Source of the DNA: Plumapathes pennacea
Taxonomy: Eukaryota > Cnidaria > Anthozoa > Antipatharia > Myriopathidae
Assembly (NCBI GenBank): GCA_964036295.1
Contig: OZ038467.1
Span: 6,937,001-7,001,000, forward strand
DNA length: 64,000 nt
Direction: 5' to 3'
This document shows positions 37,881 through 47,850 of the stretch, in pieces. The translations under genes and the position numbers were made by a program. Position 1 is the stretch's first letter, and each line of letters begins with the position of its first letter. Under the pieces are notes generated by a model. The model was given only the letters and a program-made list of their open reading frames with translations, made no database searches and had not been told where the DNA came from.

Positions 37881-38204
37881 CTTTCACCAAGCTCGTCTTC
37901 CCCACCCGCGAATCTCCCAGGACCAAGAGCTGTCCTTGAAATACAGCTTGAGTTTCCTTTTTGACTTGATCGGCATTCTCGGAAAATCAAGATTCTCCAG
38001 AATTTCGTGGTACACTTCTTTGGCGTCCAGAGAGATTTTTCCGCCCTCTTCGTCTTACAGTAGGGCTGAAGCTTTATCTGAAGTGAAGTCTTCAGGATGA
38101 CGCACAGAAAGCATTTTCAAACTACACACGTAGAACTTATATGATCCTTTGCGGCCGCAACGTTGCCCACCAGCAAAAGCGTGGGGACGACTCGGGTCTC
38201 TGAC
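37881..38204 (-). pseudogene. Partial tandem duplicate of the Roc-COR 5' end
   Basis: This block repeats 37525-37880 and abuts it directly. Read on the minus strand it carries the same coding start (VRHPEDFTSDKASALL) but meets an in-frame TAA at 38055-38057, where the intact gene has a threonine codon. It stops before the P-loop is complete. It is either a pseudogene fragment or a 5' leader/promoter duplicate for the gene downstream. Confidence 0.8.
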
Positions 38205-38815
38205 GGAACTTGCCGTTATTCTGCTGCTGTGTTCGTAGTTTTGGGTCGGTTTACGGTGATTTTCAGCTCCGGGCCGAGACGTACGAAATGAGGATTGTTT
38301 GTGTGAGGGTATTTTCATTTATAGTATCATGTTGACATGTGGAGCCCGGCAGCCTTGCTCGCCGGGACTCGAGTGAAGTAGATGATGCCAAGATACATAC
38401 TTATCACATCATTTATTTTGATACATACAACGAGAAACATTTCTTTGCTCTTGTCTGTAAAAAGAAGAAAGAAAAGAAAAAAGAAAACCCGGCATTCGAC
38501 GTACAGTAGCAGGTTTATCAAATGTCAAAAGGATTTCATATCAGTGAAACGCCTGGCAACAGACTAGGCAACAAACTAAAGATTCGATCATGGAAATCAG
38601 AAGGATAAAATAAAAGCATTCAGTAGCTGCTTGTACCTACGAGCAGTCTTCTATTGGACGGCCAACACACTCTGATAAATAGACAACTGATAATATACAA
38701 TATATTTGTTTTCCCTTGTATACTTGGCTTATTTATAGTAGTTCAACTTTGGAAGGTTGTTCTACTTTGTGATACAAGTAACTGTGGTGGCTGTAACAAG
38801 ACATCTCATCAAGAT
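38205..38815. other. Spacer between Roc-COR and DEG/ENaC gene A
   Basis: No gene is supported here. The open frames are short and featureless. It should contain the Roc-COR upstream region and the 3' UTR of gene A, which ends at 38816 on the minus strand. Confidence 0.4.
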
Positions 38816-41551
38816 TTACTCAGGCGCATCACGGCGCTTTTCAGTCTTCCTCCAACGACTCAATATCACAATGAAAATCAAGTCGACGAACTCCCACAGC
38901 GTCAGCAGGCTGCAACCAAGGAACATGCCCATGTTCCCCCCGATATCAGCTGCAGTGAGTAGGAGAAAGAAAATAGGCAAAGTGGCACAACTTACTGGAA
39001 AGAAGTCCATTGAGAATGACGGGGAGCAGGTTGTTTTTATAGACACCATTATTTTCTAAAAAGGGCCAAGGTGGATCTAAAAAGGATTAATGTTTGGATG
39101 TCTTTATTTCTGCGTCAAACCCTTTTGATAGGTTAAGCCTTAGCCAAACGGACTCCCAAGTTAACCCAAGTTTAAACCTTTCACTCCCAAGATCAAAATG
39201 CAGATTCTAACAACCTTTTAAGAAGAAAACATGAGTGAGAACTGATAGTTCAATCAACTTCCATCAGAACAAGGATCAAAAGCTAAGTTCCCCCATACTG
39301 TAAGATATACATACTATATGACAAACTGAAAGAGAAAATTGAAGTTGATCACTCTTGGGAGGGAAATACGGACTTGCGATGCATGGGTGCCAGTCAAACG
39401 GACTCGCTAGTCAAGCAAAAAAAAAAAGCGTATTTATTTTCCATATCAAAAACAGATGCAGTCAGCTTGACTTAACTTGGCTCAACTTTTGTTGGGTGGC
39501 CAAACAGTGAAATATATGGGTACTGAAAAGTCGAGCCAAGAGAGTGGCCATGTTGAACCCAAGTCGATTACTTTGGTCAACTTTGGAAGTCCGTTTGGCC
39601 AGAGTTTTTGAAGAAGATTGAAGTACTATGAATTTCCGTAGCGCAAGTGTTCCGCTGGTGGGCCGAATAGTTAAACCAACGTTGCGAGCTGATGCGTACT
39701 TATATTTATCGATTCATATATATATAAAGTCTTAGTGACAAAAATTACTCACATATAAGTTCTGTTATGTCATAAGGTGAAATCTCCCTAATGACGTCAG
39801 TCATGGTTGTCTTGTAGAAGATGGATATGAGCGCAATGCTTTTCCTGCGAAGAGTAAAATAAGTGTTGGTCACGTAACTTACCACAAAATTGTATCACTT
39901 TTCACTGCACTTTTTATTTTGGACAAAATCCTTGGGTACGGTCGCAAATTTTACGGTGGTCTGCGGAACATCAAATTTGGTGGAAATTCCAAAGTTAAAA
40001 AATATCAACGAGAGTTTCACGAATTTCAGAGTGGTTACGTCACGGCGACCGAATCCTGAAATGGCTTTTTTCAATTCTTTGACCCATCTTCATGTATGCG
40101 TACTAGAGTATTGTGGTCTGATATCAAAACCACTTTGAGTCCAAAACCTATGGGCTGATGCTGCCGCGTGTCCGAAAAACGGGGAGATTTTGATGTCGAT
40201 CGATGGGCGGTTGGCCGAGCGGTGGTAGTCGGTCGAGTCAGTGCACGCACTACAGAGAATTTTGCACTTTAACACTGGAAACTGCTTTCGAGATGCTCGA
40301 AAGGACTTCAAAAAGAAAAAAGGAAAGGGATAAAAAGAAATCCCCCGCAAGTAATAGCGTTATTTTCCTAATTCGTCGTCGCTGTTTGAAGCTCTAACCT
40401 GGCCTTGTCTTCCTGAAACTGTATTTCAGTCTTGTTTTTATACAGTACGTCCCATAAACTGAGCGAGAAGGGGCGCACCACCGACAGGTCTGCATTGTAC
40501 CTTACTTGCTTACAACGATGCGGACAGACGCATTGGGATGCCGGGTTAAACGTGCCTGGATAATGTTGGAAACAGCAGAGAAAATAGTTATTTTATTAGT
40601 GGCAAACATCAGGTCAGGCTAAGGAAACCATATGCAGTGTGTTTGTTTTATTAGTGAATATGCAATCAAAGTGTTGTTATTGTTGTTGTTGTTGTTGTTG
40701 TTGTTTTATTTTCGAGCATTTATAGTTGAATTAGCTCTTGTTGTTCTCGATCATGGCGTAAATTACAGAATGTACGTTTTAACTAAGTAGTTACCATAAA
40801 TTGGCAAGGCGCAGTCGATTGTACTCTTCATGTTGCAGTATCCGGAGTTGCTGAACTCACCTGAGATGCGTTAAGAAAAAAAACTTGAATTTGCCTCAAA
40901 GATTCTAACACGCAGAACCGGCGGAGCTCGCGTTTGCTTGAACAAGAGCCGCAGTGTAGATAAAACTGTTACGTACCTCCCCCAGGCATGGAAAAAAGGC
41001 GACACCCACACGCCTTAATAACCGCACGTGTTTGGCACTCTATCCGGCACGCATCTTGGGAATAGGTTTGGAAATTTGTCAATTTTCTCTCGCCGCATAG
41101 TTCACTATGGGAAGATTTCAGGGAATCAATCTGTAAATGCAAAGCAAATTTTGTAAGTCAGAGTGTCACAGTGATTTGTAGTGTAGTTTAAATACTCGGA
41201 ATGGCTCGTGTGTTAGATTCTTTGTGCTCTCAGTGATTCTTAGATTCTTACTAAACTTGACGGTTTGTCGTATTTGCGATAAAAGTCTGACTTCTAGATG
41301 GATGCCTTCAAGTCACAAATCAAGTGAAACTTTAACCACGATTTACGGATAATGACATGTCACATATAGCTTTTATCTGCCATACATTTCTATATTTACC
41401 TTAGAGTTATCCAAAACAAACTCTATTATTCCAATCCGGTATGGTGACTTGAAGTCATTCATTTCCCCGAACGAAGTGAGGGAAATAATCACGACGCTAA
41501 TGCATTAATTTGACGACTCCAAGCGTGTCGCCATCTCGAAATTTAATGTTC

Positions 41552-41586
<35 letters not shown>

Positions 41587-44500
41587 GGTGTGTGTGTGCG
41601 ATGCGACCTTTTTAGGCCAGGTGCCTAAGGCAATGTCCTAATAAGGTAATTACGTAATCATTGTCGATTATCGATTACCGTTTCCGCCAGTGCTTTTAAG
41701 AAAGATTTAAACGAAGCAACAATTGTACGTAACTGCATTCACGAAAATGAATTTGAAAACTAGAAAACTTGAAACAGAACGGTCTCGCGAAGCTCGTCTT
41801 AAAAAGAGAAGGGAACAGGCACGGGCAAGGCAAAATCGTGAAACGATCGAACAGCGCCAAATACGTCTAGAGAAAAGACGATAATCACGTGCCGACGAAA
41901 AGACTCCACAAAGAGAACAGCGCTTGAAAGCAAAACTGGAGCTTCAGAAGCAAAAGCGGGCCGAAGTAAAGACTCCGCAAAGAGAACAACGCTTGAAGCA
42001 AAACGGGAGCTTCAGACGCTGTTTGTGTTAAACTCAGATACTTATTCAGAAAGGACAAGCAACAAAGGTTAGTCAGTGGAAATCGAACAATCACCGTGAC
42101 AAGTATATTCTACCCATATCTTGTAACTCGATCACTTCAAGAATGTATTAGAATCTGTATGCTGATCATTTTCCCTCGAAGTATTGTTTTAATACGCTTC
42201 TGTCGCCAGTTTCGGCTACCGTATTCGCTCAGAGCAATCGGAACTTGGAATCTTTTGAATGATTTAGTCAGATGTCTTATTTTTCTGTCAAGACTAAAAC
42301 TGTAACAAATGCTGTAATCTGACATGCGGTGATTGCAGCGAGAATCGTTCACAAGCCCTTAGAAGTATGACTAGGTCTAAAGCCCGTGTATAATTTGAAG
42401 TAAACCGTTCAAGTTTTGCTTTGATTCTGGGAGAAATCATGTTGTTTTGAGCGGGTTCACATACAAAATAATTCAAGCTTGTTAAATATGCATGCCTGAG
42501 TCTTGTGCATGCAGTCCAGAGTAAAAACAAATCGTACAGGAAGCCTATTTAATTGTACTGCCTATGAATTCAAAATTGAAAAATCAGTGTTCCTTTTTTC
42601 CCGTACTACGACGGCCGACCAACTGCAAAATTTGAGTATTAAATTTTGAGAACGTGCTTGGCAGACTATGAATTAATTTGACGTGCCGACCGTGGGAAAT
42701 ACGTACTTCGTCACGCAATCGACTCTTTTTTTCAACGTATATATAAAAGTGTAACACACACCATATTCTTTTTCGCCTTCCTTTGCGTGTTGCACTTGAC
42801 TTCGAAGAAAAGACTGAGTCAACATTTCGGTAAAACAAAGGCTGCTCTTGTTGGGAGTACCAAAGTAAAAGTCCCATCAATGGCAGAGCGAGGGGTATCT
42901 GCGATTATCGTATTTCTAGTTAGACATTTACCTTTGTTCTCTTGATTCCCATGATGGTGTAGAAACCGGGAGAGATGTCTTGAGCCTTGTTCTCCATGTC
43001 GGGGATTTCTTCTTTCTGGTCGTGAACGAACACCTTGAAGCCAGTGGCAAAGTAGCTGAACGGCCCATAATACTCCTCCGGCTGGGCTTTCAAATATAGG
43101 GTCAACATTTGCTTTTTGCCGGATGACGTAACGTTGAGAAGCGGGTGCCCTTCCTTGCCCGAGTTAAATGTGTAACACAGGCCTCGCTAGAGAGTCAACA
43201 GATAAAAATAGGTATTTAAACTTAGTAATCACTTAGCACTCAACGAATGCGAGGCTTTCGCTGGAGCCTCAGATTCAGCCGCTTGTCTGTTCGTATACTC
43301 AGTTCCGCAAAGTGACATTTAGATTTACTGGGTTCTTGCAAGCTAGTAAGTAACAACAGTTGAACCCCTCAGTATTAACCGACCAGTTATTAAAGTCCTA
43401 AAATTATACTGTCAGTATATACTAAAAGATTAAACTGGTCACCTCTATTAAGCGGCTGTGGCCACCTTTTGGCCGTCCCAATGAGGGTTCTTCTATTGTT
43501 TTTACCCCTATCAGCAGCTGGCCATCAAAATGGTATTACACACTTTTGCTTCGTTTGAAAACAGTACTGACAAAGAGTCCGCAATAGAAGGTGACGACTG
43601 ATAAAAACAGTCAGTCACATGTTTATTAAAATGATATGCAACAGTTGTCGCAAGCCTCCAAGCGTATTGGTATTCAAATAAAGTGACGTTTCTACTACGT
43701 GTTATGCGAGTTTCTGACGAACCTCTGTTAAGGGGCCACTTACCATTTCTCCGAGGGTGGTCGCTTAATAGGGTTCGACCCAGGTGGAGGGGGGGGGGGG
43801 GGGATACTCCGATGTATAAGCAATATAGGTATGTGCTGCCACAAAGGGTATCATTTCAGCATTTTAGTCTGATTTTGGGTATCAATTTTGAGCCTTTGGT
43901 CTGGAATAGGGTAGAAGATTTTGGTATTTGGTCTGAAAAAGGGTCGGAAATTACATATTTTGGTCTGAAAAACGGTTGAAAATCGAATATTTTGGTCTGA
44001 AATAGAGTAAGGTTTTTTAGTCCCGGGCGGCACACTCCCACCCAAAATTTTTCAGGGTTTGTTTAACAATAAATAGGTTCAGTTTTCTTACTTTTTATTT
44101 GATTTTAGACGGTGCGTAGCTTACCTGAAACGAGAAGAACCTGGTGAAGTTTTGGGGGCCACATTCCACTCTCTCATTCCACAAGCAGGCTCCAATCATA
44201 TCAGAAGCGTTATGTCCGCTCTCCAGCACTGCTTTCTCGACATCAAACGCGGAGCTAACGTTTCCAATTTTGCCAGCATTATATTTCAAGGCCAAGGCCA
44301 AGACGTCCATACGATCGAGGTATGCTTGAGCGTCCTTGCCTTCGATTTTGCTCTTCTTCATCATGTTCTGGTTACAAATGCTCACGGCCGGAAACACGAT
44401 CGAGTTTGCCTTTTCGATTTCTTTGCTGTGGACACTAAATTTTGATTGATACTTTTCCCAACTCTTTACGAACTGAAATGCAAAGAGGGCAGTGGTGCAC

Positions 44501-44676
44501 ACAATTAGAACGGTCCAGATCAGGCGTCGGATGGTTGAGCGGGAGGTGAACAGGAAGTGGAAGCCGTGGAGAGTCGTATACGAACTGAAATCCTGCAGCA
44601 CAGTGTTACATGCAGTCTTCGGCTCTTCTGACTGGCCATCGCTGTCTGTTGTCATCTCCAAGTTTTTCCCTTCCAT
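38816..44676 (-). CDS. DEG/ENaC (ASIC-like) sodium channel A (seven exons, 469 aa)
   Basis: A ligand- or proton-gated trimeric cation channel of the amiloride-sensitive family in the plasma membrane; the gating ligand is unknown. Exons (minus): 44676-44125, 43186-42932, 41130-40977, 40860-40795, 40555-40399, 39844-39753, 38949-38816. The N-terminus has the gating HG motif (TTLHGFHFLF) before TM1 (RRLIWTVLIVCTTALFAFQF). Then come FPAVSICNQNMMKKS, the cysteine-rich extracellular domain (RGLCYTFNSG; ECQTRAVIKACGCRLFSMPG) and NSGYCN. TM2 carries GGNMGMFLGCSLLTLWEFVD with GCS as the G-X-S selectivity filter. The C-tail is short and basic. It is shorter than vertebrate ASICs (about 530 aa). The start at 44676 (MEGKN) is preferred over 44721, since gene C begins similarly (MEGIR). 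Confidence 0.9.
39174..39365. mobile_element. piggyBac-type MITE copy
   Basis: The left end TTTAAACCTTTCACTCCCAA and the internal blocks AAAATGCAGATTCTAACAAC and AGAGAAAATTGAAGTTGATC match the family at 50474-50676. Its right end is decayed. It lies in gene A intron 6. Confidence 0.7.
40676..40707. repeat. (GTT)n microsatellite
   Basis: About ten GTT units in gene A intron 4. Confidence 0.9.
41549..41600. repeat. (GT)n / (GTGG) microsatellite
   Basis: GTGTGT with a short GGGTGGGTGG interruption in gene A intron 2. Confidence 0.9.
41747..42030 (+). pseudogene. Transposon-protein fragment with Arg/Glu repeat
   Basis: Read on the plus strand, opposite to the host gene, the sequence encodes MNLKTRKLETERSREARLKK, later ETIEQRQIRLEKRR. 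A TAA interrupts, and the same frame then repeats the TPQREQRLK motif twice. Tandem motifs of the type 'ETPEQREARL' are known to me from metazoan Helitron-type and PIF1-like transposon proteins; the exact source is not certain. Stops and a frame change show it is not a functional gene. It lies in gene A intron 2. Confidence 0.55.
43787..44040. repeat. Dispersed TTTGGTCTGAAATAGGGTA-type repeat
   Basis: Opens with a run of G (43789-43802) and GATACTCCGATGTATAAGC, then repeats GGTCTG(A/G)AA(A/T)A(G)GGT about four times, and ends near CCCGGGCGGCACACTCCCACC. It is related to 5868-6105. It lies in gene A intron 1. Confidence 0.7.
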
Positions 44677-45845
44677 ATCTTGAATAAATAAATATTCAAG
44701 TATTCTTAGATCTGGGATCATATTGGGTCGATTATTTAATTGCTGCGGTTATGAAAGCCCTGGTCTAAACACAGTTCAAACCATGCTTATCGGACCACGG
44801 TTAAACAATGGTCTCTATAAACCGACGTCGATCCATGTTCTGAAAATGCAGTTTAATCTTTGGAAAATCCTGGTTTCCGGAGTCCGTCTAAACTTCAAGT
44901 TAGCGATAAACCAGGTCTAAGTTAGGCTTTGTTAAAAAATCGGTCCACTGTGCCTATTATCTGCTGCTAGTGGGACATACATACATACCCACATACGCAT
45001 ACACACATACATAGTACACGCACACATACATCGCACATACGTATATGAAAAAATATATATTAGTAATATCGTCACTTATAACAATTTCTAAGCTAAGTTA
45101 TTAATTGGAGCTATGGCTGTGTCTGTTTAAGACGTATCGGCATCTTAATTCTTTTTGTCCTAACCTTTTTTCCTCGTCTTCCCTTCTTTCACTACAATCG
45201 TTTGTTATGTATAATAAATATTAGCTTATCATTTTATATCTCACTCTACCGTCATAATAATCAAGGGTGGCTAATTGTAGTCCACGGCCCTGAAGATCCA
45301 ACCGGCCATTAAAGACTATAACGTTATTTGCACCAATCGGATGCATGACACAGTACATTGTAGAGAGAGAAATGCAGCAAAATCATCGATTTAGTTTTTT
45401 TGCGCAATTGTACCATATAGCACTCATCAAAACAATTTCACATTTTGTGACATATCTCAGCCGATGTATTTAAAAGTTTGAGGTTTTGGTTTAAAATTAA
45501 TACTAGTAGGCCAACTAAATATTGTTCGAGCGCACTTTATGGTTTAAGCGGACCACACCCTTTTTCTAAACGTAGAAAACAAGCGGAAGTCTGAACTGGC
45601 ATCTAAAATGAAAACTAAAACCGCCAACTGACAAATGAGACTGAAGGCAGTAAATCAAAGGGAAAACTGAAAAAATGCCAAGATTTTTACTGACAAAAAC
45701 AGAAATAGCTGAAATTTTAACTAAAAATGACAATGGTGTACACCATTCGGCGAAAAGGAAATAGAAATTTATGAACGAATTAACCATCAGCAAGTCTACC
45801 ACTACAGTAATGCAAACAAGAGCGGGCGACCAACTGTCTAATAAC
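44677..45845. other. Upstream region of DEG/ENaC gene A
   Basis: No gene is supported. A run of ACATAC-type simple sequence lies at about 44975-45045. From about 45550 the sequence resembles the upstream region of gene B at 53283-53560, so it probably belongs to the duplicated 5' region of the channel gene. Confidence 0.45.
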
Positions 45846-46031
45846 GTATATAAATGAATCGAGTAAGGGTCGATGTATGAATCCTAGATGGCTAGCGCTA
45901 GCTCTTCGTCGGAGCAAAAATCAATTCTTCTACGACGTCTACGTTTCATACATCGACCCGCAGTCGACTCATTTTATAGGTTTTTTCCACGCCGACGCAG
46001 TCCAAATCTAGTTCCCTTAGTACTAGTTTTT
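45846..46031. mobile_element. Hairpin retroelement tail (Penelope-like?) with target duplication
   Basis: About 186 bp flanked by the 15-bp direct repeats CAACTGTCTAATAAC and CAACTATCTAATAAC (one mismatch; 45831-45845 and 46032-46046). The inside has imperfect inverted arms (GTCGATGTATGAA / TTCATACATCGAC), a GGCTAGCGCTAGCTCTTCGTCGG block and the tail CCACGCCGACGCAGTC, shared with the element at 54315-54569. Confidence 0.65.
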
Positions 46032-46259
46032 CAACTATCTAATAACCAGCTTACAACACAGTACGACTTACAACATACTTACCGCGTGCAGGACAAGTCA
46101 GTTCGCCGGACTTTGCTTGACTTTGGCACTGACTTGATCGGTTGTCTTCTTGTTATTTGCCCTTTCTATATTAGTTGGCGGATTGGAGGCGATAATTGTC
46201 AAATTGTCAAACTATGATTGCATTTAAGTCCTATTTACAGTACGAATAAAAGCCACCTG

Positions 46260-46318
46260 TTTTTTTTTTTTTTTTTTTTTTTTTTGTTTGTTTGTTTGTT
46301 TGTTTTTTGCTTTTTTTT
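46260..46318. repeat. Poly-T and (GTTT)n tract
   Basis: A run of about 26 T followed by five TTTG units and more T, probably a simple-sequence expansion or a poly-A tail in reverse. Confidence 0.85.
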
Positions 46319-47029
46319 AATACCAGGACACAACTGAAAATTTTCGAATACGATTTGAATGTTGTATCCGGCTTTGGAATGTGCAGATAAAAATATATGT
46401 AGCCGGTGTTGGTGCGGCATTTAACCGACGCATATTGAAATAAGGATTGACGCACACTTCAGGGTTGGTGCTTTTGTTAGTGGGTTTGATTGACATTTTG
46501 TAATGGGTTTTATACATTAGCCTGAGTTGTGACTCATTAGTTGAAATAATTAGATATATAATGCAAAGTATTGCGATGATAGTTACCCGCGCTAAATCAC
46601 CATGCTATTAGCTATGCACCGCTTCGGCAGGGTAAATATCTACCGGTATTCACCAAATAGCTAGCAGGTTTGCGCGCCATTTTGTTTCACCTGGAAGCCG
46701 CCGGGAGGTAAATTACACTTTGCTATTCCGAGTTTGAGGAGCCAATCAGAATGCGCGAAAAGCACTATTCACTTGACAGTGTGGTACATACTAATAGATG
46801 ATAATGGTAAAGGGTGAGCTTTAAGGGCACTTAGAGCGGGCATCAGTAAAATCCACCTGACTTTTCCAAAGTGATGTACGACCAACTGGAAATCTTTAAA
46901 GCTGCGGTTTGAATGGGACATATGGGTAAAAAAGATAGTTTCTTTGCATTTGCTGGTGTTGGGCGGCATTTTGTATTATCGACGCAACTTGAAATAAGGG
47001 TTTACACGTTTTGAATTAAAGTTTACACA
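46319..47029. other. Spacer between genes A and B
   Basis: No coding or RNA gene is supported. Similar phrases recur (ACTGAAAATTTTCGAATACG, GGCATTT..TTGAAATAAGG at 46410-46445 and 46965-47000), suggesting an old local duplication. Confidence 0.4.
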
Positions 47030-47198
47030 TTTTGTAATGAGTATTAACGATTTCAGTTTAATAACCACAGGGTTGATGCAAGTTTTGTAATGAGTATTAA
47101 CGATTTCAGTTTAATAACTACAGGGTTGATGCAAGTTTTGTAATGAATATTAACGATTTCAGTTTAATAACTACAGGGTTGATGCAAGTTTTGTAATT
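47030..47198. repeat. Tandem repeat, 53-bp unit, about 3.2 copies
   Basis: Units start at 47030, 47083 and 47136 with TTTTGTAATGAGTATTAACG and end GGGTTGATGCAAG. Copies differ by only one or two bases. It lies between genes A and B. Confidence 0.92.
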
Positions 47199-47850
47199 AG
47201 GTTGTGTTCATGCGTGGGTTTAATAGTATTGAGGCGGTGTGCATCAAAGGACTATAATGTAGCCCAATGTAAGCTTGCGTTTATCATCATTTGATTATTT
47301 TCATTCGTCCTATCGGGCTTCAAAGTTTTACTGAATATATAATACAAAACATGTTGCAGAGATGATCAGTCCAAAAAATTCACTACGCTATATAGAATTT
47401 GGTTGGTTTCCTGTTAAAAACATTTTTTGGTGGAAGTAAGATGAAATAGCTTATTAACTGATACTTATTTTCTGATAGTTATCTGAACTTTTTCTTTGAT
47501 TCGCACACATATTGTACCTATTTCTTGCGCCCGGTTGTATGAACTATCAAAAAGTGCATGTATACTGAGCTTTGTTATAGTCCTTGGAAGATTTCCTGAA
47601 CGAATCATGTGATTCTGAGATTAGACCAAAACTGAACACTTTTTGTAAAGGCTACAGCCCATGCTCTTTCTAAAAAATGGCCGATTTTGACGAAAGTTTC
47701 AAAACTGTTGGAACCTAGGAAATCTTTCTTGAAATATAACAAAATCTTTTGCAATGCATTTATCTTTTATTTTTTATTTTTTCGTTGACGAGATATAGCA
47801 AGAAAACCACTGGCTTTTTATAGTATCTCTACCCTGGAAGTTGTTATACT
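47199..47850. other. Downstream region of DEG/ENaC gene B
   Basis: No gene is supported. It should contain the 3' UTR of gene B, whose stop is at 47851-47853 on the minus strand. Confidence 0.4.

Noticed and set aside
37787-37990. 68-residue N-terminal extension of the Roc-COR protein
   Set aside because: It runs out of frame through the duplicated 5' block and has low-complexity, non-homologous content; the start at 37786 is better supported.
45888-46217. 109-codon frame upstream of gene A
   Set aside because: It lies mostly in the hairpin retroelement tail and shows no protein family features.
47030-47198. Evenly spaced repeats resembling a CRISPR array
   Set aside because: The units are directly adjacent 53-bp tandem copies with no spacers, in a eukaryotic genome.
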